Below are positions 9,063 through 18,800 of a stretch of DNA of 64,000 bases, in pieces. The stretch is from Acidobacteriota bacterium (GTDB lineage Bacteria; Acidobacteriota; Terriglobia; Terriglobales; Acidobacteriaceae), in the NCBI GenBank assembly GCA_021818585.1, contig JAKATU010000041.1, forward strand, positions 1-64,000, read 5' to 3'. Each line of letters begins with the position of its first letter. The first letter of the stretch is position 1. The position numbers and the translations under genes are program-made. The notes beneath the pieces were generated by a model that had not been told where the DNA came from, made no database searches, and saw only the letters and a program-made list of their open reading frames with translations.

Positions 9063-9689
9063 TCACTCATCGAGGAGCGGTATCCATTCTGGCGTCAGAA
9101 AAAGCCGGATGGCTGCGATCCCCTGGGCGCCTGCTGCCTTGCACTCAGGTGCATTTGTGGCCGTTACTCCGCCCAAAGCGAATACGGGGCGTTCTTGTGC
9201 TACGGCGACTGATCGAGAGAGTGCAGAGAGCCCCACGCCGGAGACTACGTTTCTGGTTGTTACCTTTTCGAAAACAGGCGCAAAGAGGAGGAGATCGGCA
9301 AGGGGCACACGGCTTCGAATCTCTTCGATGCTGTGACATGCCGCGCTGATGGTGCAGTGACGCCCTGCCTTTGCAAAGAGGCTACGAGCTTTTTGCGCCG
9401 CCTCTGCAGGTACATCACCAGCAAGGTGTATGCCTTGGCATCCTGCTTCAAAAGCAATTGCAGCAGGTCCATTGAGCAAGACTTTCATTCCGGTACTCTC
9501 AGGGTGCGCGGCCTCCACAACTGCAGTGGCAAGCGACTTGAGTTGAGCTGGTGGGAGATCCTTTTCACGGATCTGGAGATAAGAAATGCCGGTTCGAGCG
9601 AGCGTGCGCGCGAGTTGAATCAACGCATCCTGGCGCGCATTTTCATCTCCTGGGAAAAGAGACCGCTGGGTGATGGCGTAAAGCAGCAT
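9063..9689 (-). CDS. thiE: thiamine phosphate synthase family protein
   Basis: A 208-residue TIM-barrel protein of the ThiE/TenI family, which joins the thiazole and pyrimidine halves of thiamine. Recognisable parts are GISYLQIREKDLP near the N-terminus, GCQGIHLAGDVPAE in the middle and LFAPVFEKVTT before the phosphate-binding ALGGVTATNAPEC. The residues ISAACHS replace the usual GxSTH motif, so TenI-like activity is an alternative. No other thi gene is adjacent. There is no Shine-Dalgarno sequence; a TAATTT box ends eight bases before the ATG. No TPP riboswitch-like element was seen upstream. Confidence 0.78.
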   Translation of the reverse strand: MLLYAITQRSLFPGDENARQDALIQLARTLARTGISYLQIREKDLPPAQLKSLATAVVEAAHPESTGMKVLLNGPAAIAFEAGCQGIHLAGDVPAEAAQKARSLFAKAGRHCTISAACHSIEEIRSRVPLADLLLFAPVFEKVTTRNVVSGVGLSALSRSVAVAQERPVFALGGVTATNAPECKAAGAQGIAAIRLFLTPEWIPLLDE

Positions 9690-9697
9690 CTAAGAGC

Positions 9698-9703
9698 AAA
9701 TTA
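9698..9703 (-). promoter_or_regulatory. possible -10 box of a leaderless thiE transcript
   Basis: On the minus strand TAATTT lies eight bases before the thiE ATG, and no ribosome-binding purine run is present. This is the spacing expected when transcription starts at or next to the start codon. No clear -35 hexamer was found. Confidence 0.3.
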
Positions 9704-9744
9704 GCAAAAAATCAGAATTCCAGAGCTGAAGGGTTTGCTGAACT

Positions 9745-9772
9745 TTGCCTTTCATCTCATTCTGACTATAAA
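9745..9772 (+). promoter_or_regulatory. possible sigma-70 promoter of sthA
   Basis: TTGCCT and TATAAA are separated by 16 bases, about 130 bases upstream of the sthA ATG and directed towards it. This is a pattern match only. Confidence 0.3.
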
Positions 9773-9905
9773 GCTGCCATTTGCGGGAGTGTGCGTTTCG
9801 TTTTGGGGCGGCCCTCCCGGAAAGGAAATAAAAAATAATCTTTGTAGCTTTAGCTGTTATCTGGCTGTTTCGGCGATAAGATGGGCGCTGAACGCAAGGA
9901 ATCCT

Positions 9906-11303
9906 ATGGCGAAATACGATCTACTGGTCATCGGTTCGGGGCCTTCCGGGCAGAGAGCGGCGGTGTCCGCGGTAAAAAAGGGTAAGCGCGTTGCCTTGGT
10001 AGAGATGCGGAGCGTGGTGGGCGGCGTATGCATTAACACGGGTACGATTCCCAGCAAAACCATGCGGGAGGCCGTGTTGCATCTTTCCGGTTATAACTAC
10101 CGCTCGATTTACGGAATGAATTACCGAGTGAAGGAAAAGATCACGATGTCTGATCTTGCCTTTCGCGTTCAGCATGTGATCAAGACAGAGATTGATGTGA
10201 CCGAAGCGCAGTTGTCACGCAACCTGATCGATGTGGTTCATGGTGTGGCAAGCTTTGAAGGGCCTAATCGGGTGAAGGTATCGGGACCGCAGGGAGAGTC
10301 GGTTTATGAGGCTGACTACATTCTGATTGCGGTTGGAACGAAGCCTTCCAGCACGCCGAAGGTTCCTATTAACGGGAAGACGATCATCAACAGCGACCAA
10401 ATTCTTGAACTGAACCAGTTACCCCGAACGATGATTGTGGTGGGCGGCGGCGTTATCGGAGTGGAATATACGTGCATGTTCGCGGCACTTGGCGTGAGAG
10501 TCACGCTGGTTGAAAAGCGTCCCAGGTTGCTGGAGTTTGCCGATCAGGAGATTGTTGAAGCGCTTAGCTATCACCTTCGTGACAGCCGTGTGACCATGCG
10601 TCTGCATGAGGAGGTGGAGAGCGTGGAGGAGTTGCCTGACGGAACGGTAGTGGCAAATCTGGAGAGCAAGAAGAGGATTTCAGGCGATGCGTTGCTTTAT
10701 GCCGTGGGTCGTCAGGGCAATGTGGATGAATTGAATCTGGCAGCCGCCGGTATTGATGCGGACGGCCGCGGGCGAATTCCAGTCGATAAGGATTTCCGTA
10801 CCAAAGTGCCGCACATCTATGCCGCCGGCGATGTGATCGGCTTCCCCAGCCTAGCTTCTGTTTCGATGGAACAAGGCAGGATTGCTGTGGAGCGCGCGTA
10901 TGGTAATGAAACTCTGCAGTCTAACCCGAGCTTTTACCCTTACGGGATATACACGATTCCGGAGATCTCGTTTATTGGGAAGACAGAGGAGCAGCTTACG
11001 GAAGAGGATGTGCCGTACGAGGTGGGAGTGGCGTATTACCGGGAGATTGCTCGCGGGCAGATTCGCGGTGATACAACAGGTAGGCTTAAGCTGATTTTTC
11101 ACCGTGACAGCAGGCAGATTCTGGGCGTGCACATCATCGGCGAAGGAGCGTCTGAGCTGGTCCACATTGGACAGGCGGTGATGGCTTTGAACGGCACACT
11201 GGACTACTTTGTGGACACCGTATTTAACTATCCTACGTTGGCTGAATGCTACAAGGCTGCTGCGTTTAATGGCCTGAACAGGCTTGCACGGTTTGATGCT
11301 TAG
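9906..11303 (+). CDS. sthA: soluble (Si-specific) NAD(P)+ transhydrogenase
   Basis: A 465-residue flavoprotein disulfide-reductase-fold enzyme that moves hydride between NADPH and NAD+. The FAD-binding start is YDLLVIGSGPSGQRAAV and the NAD(P) site is MIVVGGGVIGVEYTCMF. The redox motif reads GGVCINTGTIPSKTMRE: the second cysteine of dihydrolipoamide dehydrogenases is missing, which is the hallmark of SthA. The ATG at 9906 has AAGGA upstream and gives the family length; the frame is open further upstream but with no conserved sequence. A ROK-family gene follows after 51 bases in the same direction. Confidence 0.93.
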   Translation: MAKYDLLVIGSGPSGQRAAVSAVKKGKRVALVEMRSVVGGVCINTGTIPSKTMREAVLHLSGYNYRSIYGMNYRVKEKITMSDLAFRVQHVIKTEIDVTEAQLSRNLIDVVHGVASFEGPNRVKVSGPQGESVYEADYILIAVGTKPSSTPKVPINGKTIINSDQILELNQLPRTMIVVGGGVIGVEYTCMFAALGVRVTLVEKRPRLLEFADQEIVEALSYHLRDSRVTMRLHEEVESVEELPDGTVVANLESKKRISGDALLYAVGRQGNVDELNLAAAGIDADGRGRIPVDKDFRTKVPHIYAAGDVIGFPSLASVSMEQGRIAVERAYGNETLQSNPSFYPYGIYTIPEISFIGKTEEQLTEEDVPYEVGVAYYREIARGQIRGDTTGRLKLIFHRDSRQILGVHIIGEGASELVHIGQAVMALNGTLDYFVDTVFNYPTLAECYKAAAFNGLNRLARFDA

Positions 11304-11354
11304 CAGACGCACCAGGCACACAGCGGGTAGATTTGTCGAGAAGAGGAACAGGGC

Positions 11355-12251
11355 ATGGCGAAATCCATTGGAGTAGTACTGACAGACCAAGTGACAGCTG
11401 GATTGGTGGAGAATCACGAACTGATAGGGGAACCGATTCATCTGCCGAAAGAGTTTGATGAAAACGGTCTGATTGAAATCCCAAAAGGGGAACTTTGCAA
11501 TCTCATTTGCGATGCGGTGGTGGAACTTGTCCCCCGTGAAACAGAGATTACCGCGGTTGGTGTGGCGATGCCTGGAATTGTGATCAAGGGTGTTCTGGAA
11601 GACTCACCGAATTTGCCTCAGTTAAAGGGAACGCATGTTTGTAACGACGTGAGCGCGGAGCTACGAGAGCGTGGATTTGATTTCCCCGTAAGCCTGTGCA
11701 ACGACGCAGATGCTGCTGCGGCCGGCGTCGCGGCTTCTCGCAAGGAGTACAACAAGCTGGTGCGCGTGTGGACGATTGGCAACGGGATTGGATTTGGCCG
11801 CTATCCTTATACAGAGGGTGCCTGGGAAGGCGGGCATATGGTCGTATCGCTCGATCCGAAAGAGCGTTATTGCGGATGTGGCGGCAAAGGGCACCTGGAA
11901 GGCATTATGGGTAATCGCGCGATGCGATTGCGGTTTCTTGATATGGAGCCGGACGAAGTATTTGAGGCTGCCCAAAAAGGGGATCGCCGTTGCGCAGATT
12001 TTGTCGACCTGTGGCATCGAGCACTAGCTGCTGCAACGGCCTCGCAGATCCACCTGGAGGGGCCGGGCCGCTTTTGTTACACGGGGCGTGACATTAGCCG
12101 TTTGGACCTGAATGCCCTGCGACAGTACCTGTATGAGATGGTGAAGATGAGTCCGCTTCAGAGCTATACGGTGGAGGTACTGCCGGAAGACCGGCTGCGG
12201 ACTGTAGTGGGAGCCGCTGTGGCGGCCGAGCGGGGAGAAAAGTGTGAGTGA
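11355..12251 (+). CDS. divergent ROK-family protein (sugar kinase-like)
   Basis: A 298-residue protein of the ROK family. The catalytic aspartate region CNDADAAAAGVA, the EGGHMVV segment and a zinc-type motif CGCGGKGHLEG are present. Two features are unusual. The N-terminal phosphate loop, normally DIGGT, is replaced by GVVLTDQVTAGLV, and the third zinc cysteine is a histidine. It may therefore be a weak or altered kinase, or a sugar-binding protein. It follows sthA closely and is convergent with the oxidoreductase gene at its right. Confidence 0.75.
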   Translation: MAKSIGVVLTDQVTAGLVENHELIGEPIHLPKEFDENGLIEIPKGELCNLICDAVVELVPRETEITAVGVAMPGIVIKGVLEDSPNLPQLKGTHVCNDVSAELRERGFDFPVSLCNDADAAAAGVAASRKEYNKLVRVWTIGNGIGFGRYPYTEGAWEGGHMVVSLDPKERYCGCGGKGHLEGIMGNRAMRLRFLDMEPDEVFEAAQKGDRRCADFVDLWHRALAAATASQIHLEGPGRFCYTGRDISRLDLNALRQYLYEMVKMSPLQSYTVEVLPEDRLRTVVGAAVAAERGEKCE

Positions 12252-12277
12252 CGTGCTTGCTGAGCGCAGTGGAATCC

Positions 12278-13348
12278 TCAGACCGTGAAGCGTTGCAGGC
12301 CAGCGCGATGGGCATGCTCGGATATTGCTTCGTGAATCTGAATGGCGAGTGCCAGCGCGCGACTGCCATCTTCTCCTGAGACTTTGGGCGTAGCGCGGGT
12401 ACGAACTGACTCAAGAAAAGATTCGATTTCGAGACGTAGAGGTTCTTCATCTTTTACAACTGGCTTGTGCATAAGAAGCCCCGGAGGCAGGGGGAGACTG
12501 GAGGATGGTCCGCGGCTCAATTCTTCAAAGAGCGCCTGAGAATGCAGCGTGTCCGGCGAAACGTCAATGACCAGCAGATCTTTTCTGGCGTAGTCGAGGG
12601 AGACATATTGGTGGGGCTGGAAAAATCGGAGCTTTCGCACCCGTTCTGTGCTGACTCTGCTAGCTGTAAAATTTGCGACGCAGCCAGATTCAAATTCAAT
12701 ACGAACGTTGGCGATATCGACTTTTGACGAAACAATAGGGAGTCCAACCGCATGGACTTTGCGAACGGGTGATTGGGCCAGGTGAACCACAACATCGAGA
12801 TCATGGATCATCAAATCCAGGACCACATCCACGTCTAGGGCTCGCGGTGTGAAGATGCTGAGCCGGTGAGCCTCAAAAAACATGGGATGACTCCGCATTT
12901 CTTCCGCCGCCATGACGGCTGGATTGAAGCGCTCAAGATGGCCGACCTGGAGAATTCTGCCATGGCGATTCGCCAAGGCCACTATTCGCTCTGCTTCAGA
13001 CACCGTGAAGGCGATGGGCTTTTCCACCAGGACATCGATTCCGGATTCCAAGAGGGCGGAAGCAGCGTCTGCATGGTTCGTAGTGGGCACGCACACCGAC
13101 GTAGCGTCGACGTAAACGTCACCGTGCGCTCTTGCAGACAAGAGCGCGTCTACTGACTCAAAAACTGGCGGCAAGGGGTACGGAGCATCTGCCGGCCAGC
13201 TTAGCGAAGATATCTGGTCAGGGTTAGGCTCGACGATTGCGGTGATGCGAATCGGATCTGGCGAATTTTGATGAGAGAGCGCAAGTTCGCGATAGACGCG
13301 TAGATGGTTCCGCCCGAACGCTCCCATTCCGAGGACAGCGACGTTCAG
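12278..13348 (-). CDS. Gfo/Idh/MocA family oxidoreductase (CTG start)
   Basis: A 356-residue NAD(P)-dependent oxidoreductase, probably acting on a sugar or cyclitol. The Rossmann motif is VAVLGMGAFGRNH, followed by DVYVDATSVCVPTTNHADAA and VDVLVEKPIAF-type sequence (SGIDVLVEKPIAFT). The first ATG at 13327 would cut off the beta-strand before the glycine motif, so the CTG at 13346-13348 is the better start. This CTG overlaps the stop of the upstream gene (CTGA), and AAAGGAG lies eight bases before it. The C-terminal domain contains DLMIHDLDVVVHLA, typical of the family. The substrate is unknown. Confidence 0.85.
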   Translation of the reverse strand: MNVAVLGMGAFGRNHLRVYRELALSHQNSPDPIRITAIVEPNPDQISSLSWPADAPYPLPPVFESVDALLSARAHGDVYVDATSVCVPTTNHADAASALLESGIDVLVEKPIAFTVSEAERIVALANRHGRILQVGHLERFNPAVMAAEEMRSHPMFFEAHRLSIFTPRALDVDVVLDLMIHDLDVVVHLAQSPVRKVHAVGLPIVSSKVDIANVRIEFESGCVANFTASRVSTERVRKLRFFQPHQYVSLDYARKDLLVIDVSPDTLHSQALFEELSRGPSSSLPLPPGLLMHKPVVKDEEPLRLEIESFLESVRTRATPKVSGEDGSRALALAIQIHEAISEHAHRAGLQRFTV

Positions 13349-13569
13349 CGGGTTTCTCCTTTACCCTCAATCACCTTGAGGCAGCGTGAATAAAGGTCGA
13401 GCAAATGTTCGATCTGATCATCAGACTTGGGTGTGCTGGAGGCCACAAATCCAGTTGCTGCAGTCGCGGAGCGCGCAGCTCCAGTAGTCGTCACGACAAA
13501 TTTGAGCAAGTCGAGTGCAATATCTTCGTTGCGTCGGGCAATGCTGGCGATGGGAAACGCCTGATCCAT
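13345..13569 (-). CDS. small unknown protein coupled to the oxidoreductase
   Basis: A 74-residue protein of unknown function, soluble and predicted helical, with an Ala/Thr-rich middle (TTTGAARSATAATGFVAS) and a C-terminal DDQIEHLLDLYSRCLKVIEG helix. Its stop codon overlaps the CTG start of the downstream oxidoreductase, and the latter's ribosome site is inside this gene, so translation of the two is probably coupled. GAGGAG-like purines (AGGAG) precede its ATG. No recognisable domain. Confidence 0.7.
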   Translation of the reverse strand: MDQAFPIASIARRNEDIALDLLKFVVTTTGAARSATAATGFVASSTPKSDDQIEHLLDLYSRCLKVIEGKGETR

Positions 13570-13622
13570 AAATGAAACTCCTCTGGGGCCGATACTAGCA
13601 AATCTGAAGCTGATTGTGGTGC

Positions 13623-14333
13623 TCAGATTGTACTGAGGTGAAGGCAGACGCGACCGATTAAGAAATCGTTCAATGAGTCAATGGAGGAGACCTCCAGAGT
13701 TTCAACAGGAGCATCGAGTCGGTAGGGGCGAAGAATTAAGCGATTTGAATCTGAAGTAACGTATCGGAACATAATTCTGCTACCTAGCCGCACAAGATAG
13801 AGATTGGGACGATGCAGCGCAATTTCTAAAAGAGTGTTGTGATGACGATCGATGATTAGAATGTCAAGCTCACGCAGCAGAGGCTCCATCGCAATTGCCT
13901 GCTCTGCCGTAATGCGCATGGCAATGAACCTCTCCCATGATCGGCGCAGCGAAGAGTGATGCGGCGGGAGGTGATCAAAGTCCGCTCCAGGAATGGTTAT
14001 GTACGCTTGTATTGATCGAGCTGGGATGATGGGGAGCGCAATTACTGTAGATTGCGCAATAAGTGGTATACGTACGGTTTCAGCAATGGTTCCATCAGGC
14101 CACTCGCCATCATCCATCATTGGCCCAGCCAGCTCCTGAATGTCGATTTGTTGAGCGTCCAATAGCCTGTCCAGCGCCGTCAGACTCAATTTTCTCTTTC
14201 TGTGAAGGAAGTTTGAGATATGTGAGGGGCGAAGTCCGGTTTGCGCCGCCAGAAGTTTTCCTGTCACCACTCCGCACTGGATGCGCCGCCACATTTCAAG
14301 GCGCAGTCGCTCATGGAGCTGCGAGAAGGTCAT
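13623..14333 (-). CDS. CI-like HTH repressor with degenerate S24-type domain
   Basis: A 236-residue regulator. Residues about 25-70 form an XRE-type helix-turn-helix (GKLLAAQTGLRPSHISNFLHRKRKLSLTALDRLL). The C-terminal half resembles the LexA/CI peptidase fold: AMEPLLRELDILIIDR is placed like SMEPxLxxGDxVLVD, and it ends IGRVCLHL like the family's VVGRVV. The nucleophilic serine position is alanine and no catalytic lysine is obvious, so self-cleavage is unlikely. It is transcribed away from the phage-like block and is the best candidate for its repressor. The S24 comparison is by eye. Confidence 0.68.
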   Translation of the reverse strand: MTFSQLHERLRLEMWRRIQCGVVTGKLLAAQTGLRPSHISNFLHRKRKLSLTALDRLLDAQQIDIQELAGPMMDDGEWPDGTIAETVRIPLIAQSTVIALPIIPARSIQAYITIPGADFDHLPPHHSSLRRSWERFIAMRITAEQAIAMEPLLRELDILIIDRHHNTLLEIALHRPNLYLVRLGSRIMFRYVTSDSNRLILRPYRLDAPVETLEVSSIDSLNDFLIGRVCLHLSTI

Positions 14334-14764
14334 TGTGAATGAGTTTCAATAAGCCACGCAGAGTCGCTGCTTCATTAGCACCAAGAAAATGACGGCTCGC
14401 AAGGCATTGTTCTTTCATCAGTAATATTAGTCTCGCCGATGCTCTCGATCATTGAAGATAACCTCAGTCGCGTTGACCCTTGAGGTCCCGACCGATAGAT
14501 TCAGCACACTTTCTGAGTCGCAAAAAGAGCTAAGTCCGTATGTTTCAGGACTGCGGTTATAGCTCGCTCCTGCGAGTTCTTTCCCTGGAGATCGAGATGA
14601 TCGGTCTGTCGGGTCTGCGCTCCCCCCCCAATTGACTTTTCGGAAAGTGATCCGCTGATTGCACCGAGATCAAAGTCGGGCAAGCCACAGGCGGACTCTT
14701 TCCCGATGTAGGAACGGGCAAGATCGAGAATTTATGACTCGGCATTGTCTTGGAGAACTAAACC
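14334..14764. other. divergent control region at the left edge of the phage-like block
   Basis: This 431-base gap separates the repressor from the zinc-ribbon gene. It holds a run of eight C, a TTGACT hexamer at about 14633, and an inverted repeat AGTCC-N10-GGACT near 14533-14552 that could be an operator. No gene was found. The 12-base string GGCAAGCCACAG occurs here (14679) and again at 14988. Confidence 0.35.
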
Positions 14765-14959
14765 ATGGTATACCTACGAGTTTTACTGAAAGTGTGCGAA
14801 GGATGTGGCTGCCTTTGGCTCCGCGGGCAGGATAGTGGTGGCGTGTATTGTTCGGGTTGCGCGCATCGTATGAAGGATTTTCCCCGGCCAACTGCGAGAA
14901 CTCGGGGCAGACGGTCTCGAGGAGCTTGTGCGTCTGTTAGTAAGGGAGGTCAAGCGTGA
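14765..14959 (+). CDS. small zinc-ribbon protein
   Basis: A 64-residue protein with two CxxC pairs: CEGCGCLWLR near residue 11 and YCSGCAHRM near residue 29, followed by an Arg-rich tail. This is a zinc-ribbon arrangement of a nucleic-acid- or protein-binding adaptor. GGAG precedes the ATG by nine bases. Its stop overlaps the GTG start of the following sigma-like gene (GTGA), so the two form a coupled pair at the start of the phage-like block. Function unknown. Confidence 0.65.
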   Translation: MVYLRVLLKVCEGCGCLWLRGQDSGGVYCSGCAHRMKDFPRPTARTRGRRSRGACASVSKGGQA

Positions 14960-15423
14960 GCGCGGCAGCGACTATATCTTTGATTCAGGCAAGCCACAGA
15001 TGGCAGTTACAAGGTACATACTCTAATAGCCGACCTAGTTATACAGTTCTGGGTGGAACTGCATTTTACCGAAGGAGAACGGAGAATCTACTTCGACGTT
15101 ACATGAAAGCGTCGATGGAAATGGGGCGAACGCCGTCCCTGCTTGGTAATGCTATCTTCCGCGGACGCGCGTCCAGCTATCGTATGCGCACCTTTGAGGA
15201 CTGCATCATCTTTATATTCGATGTGGAAAAGTGTCTGAAGCGCCTAGATGTCGAGTCTCAAGATCTGATCGCCCGCATCGCGCTGCAGGAGTATACCTAT
15301 GAGGAGACGGCGAAGCTCACAGGCCAAAGTGAGCGCGGAGTAGGGCGCAAGTATGCATTAGCGCTGGATTGCCTCACCAGTCTGTTGATCGATGCAGAGA
15401 TTCTTGACTTGTCGATCCTCTAG
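14956..15423 (+). CDS. sigma-70 region-4-like phage regulator
   Basis: A 155-residue protein whose C-terminal third looks like sigma region 4: VEKCLKRLDVESQDLIARIA, then EYTYEETAKLTGQSERGVGRKY as helix-turn-helix. Region 2 is not evident, so it is not a full sigma factor. It starts with GTG inside the stop of the zinc-ribbon gene, after GGGAGG. It is followed by a strong terminator at 15540. Placement just ahead of the structural genes suggests a late-gene activator similar in type to ArpU-like phage regulators; this is inference. Confidence 0.6.
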   Translation: MSAAATISLIQASHRWQLQGTYSNSRPSYTVLGGTAFYRRRTENLLRRYMKASMEMGRTPSLLGNAIFRGRASSYRMRTFEDCIIFIFDVEKCLKRLDVESQDLIARIALQEYTYEETAKLTGQSERGVGRKYALALDCLTSLLIDAEILDLSIL

Positions 15424-15869
15424 GGGAAGAATCGTTGGGCTTTCAAGTGCATGAAAACAATGAATCTAAAAAAACATAAGAAATGTGCCGGTAATTCGGG
15501 GTGAAATTGATATTCTGAACTTATAGATCACTTTTCATTCGGGGGACATCGTAATGTTCCCCGTTTTTCATTTTGTCTGGATGCCAGCTCGGAAACGAAC
15601 ATGCATCAAGCAAATGATTCCTTGTGCATTTATGACGCCAGGCATGATTCAAGATGATTGACGATAGGGAAGGCGGTAATGTCGTCTGATTTAGATATTG
15701 GGCTGAGTTTGTGAAGCAGGCAGTCTTTGAAGATGTTGCCAGTCAAATCAGATCACGTGTTTATATCTGAGAGTGGATGCAATCGGAACAAGGCCTTTTT
15801 GAGAATATGCTGAAAGTCAAAGCTGAGTCGGAGCAACACTTAATTATACAGGGTCTAGCCGAGGTTGAT
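15424..15869. other. gap between the regulator pair and the spike gene
   Basis: Apart from the terminator at 15540-15568 no gene was recognised. An ATG at 15777 is in frame with the spike gene, but the sequence between it and 15870 has no conserved character. Promoter elements for the structural genes are expected here but none is clear. Confidence 0.4.
15540..15568 (+). terminator. rho-independent terminator after the sigma-like gene
   Basis: A ten-pair stem (CGGGGGACAT with ATGTTCCCCG, one G-T pair), loop CGTA, then five T. It would separate the regulator pair from the structural genes. Confidence 0.8.
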
Positions 15870-18800
15870 ATGACGAAGAGGGGTTTCATGTTACGGAGAA
15901 TGTTGGTGACTTTCGGTCGGCGAGGAACTGGTCGCCTGACTATGTGGCTAGTTGCTTTTGTGTTTATCGCGGCGTCATTTCCATGCTTTGCTCAGGTTGC
16001 TACTACGACAGTTCAAGGTACAGTCTATGAGGCGAATGGACAGCCTGCATCCGGAACGATGCTGATCAGTTGGCCTGCCTTTACCACTGTAGGTAATCAG
16101 GCGGTAGCGGCTGGCAGCACCAGCATTACGATAGGTACGGATGGATTCGCTAGTGTGAATCTGGCACCCAACCAAAATGCGTTTCCATCCGGAACTTACT
16201 ATACAGTTGTCTACCATCTTAGTGATGGAACAGTGAATCAGGAATACTGGGTAGTTCCAGCAGCTGCCACTGTAGCTATTGGATCTGTACGCGTGCAGAT
16301 TGAACCGGCGACTGTCGCAGTCCAATCAGTCAGTAAAAGCTATGTAGATAGTTCCATCGCAGCGCTAAGTACTACCTACCTGCCTACAACCGGTGGAACC
16401 ATGACTGGACCTCTGACCCTTGCCGGAGATCCCACATCTGACCTCCAGGCTGCTACTAAGCGCTATGCGGATACTCTGGCAGCAGGCGATTTGCCGCTGA
16501 CAGGCGGGACAATTCAAGGCGCGCTTCAGGTTGCCAACATCATTCAGAAGGGTCCAAAGATCGACGTTAGAGACTCTGATTTCAGCTTAGGTCAACCGGT
16601 TGGCGGTATCACAGTTACTAATGGAGCCTGCACTTCTGCGCCGACTGTCAGCATTCCTCCACCTCAATATTCGCAAGACGGCAGTCAAGCGACAGCCATC
16701 GCAAAGTGTGTCAACGGGCAGGTTGAGATAGGCATCACGTTTCCGGGAGGGGGCTACATCTCCTCAGAGGTTCCCACAATCTCAGGGGGAGGAACTTCAG
16801 GTGTGGCTGCAACTTTGACTTTGGCCGGCACAGCGGGTCCTGCTGATCCAACCGGAACAAGTCCCTCCCTCGCGGCGATAGAGAATGCAGTGGATTACGC
16901 ATACTCACATGCAGAAACCTCCCAGTCTGTCGCAGAGGTGTACATTCCACAAGGAGTCTATGAGCTAGATGGAACCTTGCGCGTGCCTTGTGACATTTCG
17001 CTGGAAGGCGATGGCATGGCATCGACTATCTTGAATCCGATAATCAATCAAGACAACGGAATTACGGTCTACCCTGCTACTCAACATCCGGACGCATGGG
17101 ACTGCCGTGGATCGATTTCTAAACTTGCTATCAATACACCGAGTGGCCACCTCTATTCGGCGACAGAACTGTCAATTCTTAGTTCCGCCGGCTTTTCTCT
17201 AAAGGATATAGATGTGTCTGGTGGGGGAGGGCGTGGAATCAGTACGCAGGCTGGAACAGAGCGGACTTACGCAAGCGATATCGAAATCGATACGGTGCGG
17301 TGGCCACTCATCTGGAATGGCAATGAGCAACACATGAAGAAACTCAATATTGCGCTGCCCGGAGCCTCTGAGGACACCGTTCAAGAACCGGACGGAAGTT
17401 ACGGTAACTACTGTTTTGGAACCGGCAATTGTGTAGATGGCGAATACCCAAGCACACAGTGGAATGGCGGCAATTTAACATACGCCTCGGGGGACGGCAC
17501 CACAGCAACGTTTTATATTCGCGGTAATTCTCCCCTTATTTCAACCTCTCCTATTGTGGCCGGTCAGCACTTCACGGTCGCAGGCACCACTGGAGTAGAC
17601 CTGGACGGACTATACGTCGCTACAAGCGTTACCAATAATGTGACGTCAGATCCTTCTGGTTCTTGTTCTGCGACCAATGAGTGCTTTGAGGTCCAAGGAA
17701 AGTCGACCGCTCAAGGAGTTGCGACGATCACTGCGAGCAGCACCACTGCTACCTTTTCTGCCGACTCTGATGTGATTACGTTGTCATCAAACACAGGATT
17801 CTCTCCCTGGGCATCGATTTCAGGCGAGGGGATACCCAGTAATACCTGGGTTGTCGCTGTTCAGGGGGATACAGTGACGCTGAGTCAGGTGACATCAGCG
17901 GCGGAGACAGATTCGGCTGTCACTTCCATGCCGGTCTGGAAGCCGACGATTATGCCGGACCATAATGCCGCTGTGACCTTTGCAAGTGCCGCAGGCGCGA
18001 TTGATGATGGGTCCATCAAGCCACTCTTTTACGCAGGCTGTTTCCATGTCAATACATTTGGCAGCAGCATATCGCACTTCTACTGTGAAGGCTTTCCCCT
18101 TAATGGACAGCCGACGGTTAACTCTACCTTGGAGTATGGAGGGGATCCGCCGGTTACTTCACTGACAGGTAATCTGAATGGAAGCATGGGGCCGCTATCA
18201 CAGGTTAGCGTGGCCGACAATTCATGGTTCCAGACCTATATTAATGATCCCCAGGATATTCTTCTGTTTAATGCCGGCCAGGTCGTAAAAATAGTTCCTC
18301 AAGACTACTCTTACGGCAATACAAGCCCCTCTGCTTATGTGCAAGGTGTACTACGTGACCAATATGAGTTGGCAACTGTAGTCATGAGCCGAAACAATCA
18401 AATGTTTGTCATAGCTCGAAACGACAATGGTTCGACCGCTCCAGATGGAACTACCTGGCCCGCCGGGTCCGAGGTGGCGGAGTATCCGCAGGCCAATAGT
18501 GGATATGGTCCTCTTCTGTTTGCGGATAACCATGTCAATGCAATTAATCCCCCTTCAGGTAACTGGTCGACTGGTTGCAATGACCAGAACGAGAACATTT
18601 GCGGCAGTTACCTGATCGGTTCAATTCCGAATCAAATTAGCACTTTTTCAACTGGCCAGGCAGCGACGCAGGCTGGACTGGCCGGCGCCAACGTGGAATT
18701 GCTGGCCAATGAACGCTGGGGCTCGGGCAACGATGCATCCGCAGAGCCAGAGGGAGCAGGCTTTGTCAAGACAGTGGGTAGCGGGGGAGTAGTCATGTCC

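Noticed and set aside
9690..9905. TPP riboswitch upstream of thiE
   Set aside because: The conserved THI-box sequences are absent and the start codon appears to lie at the transcript 5' end.
14679..14999. 12-base repeat GGCAAGCCACAG as attachment site
   Set aside because: Both copies are on the left side of the phage-like block; none was seen at the right end.
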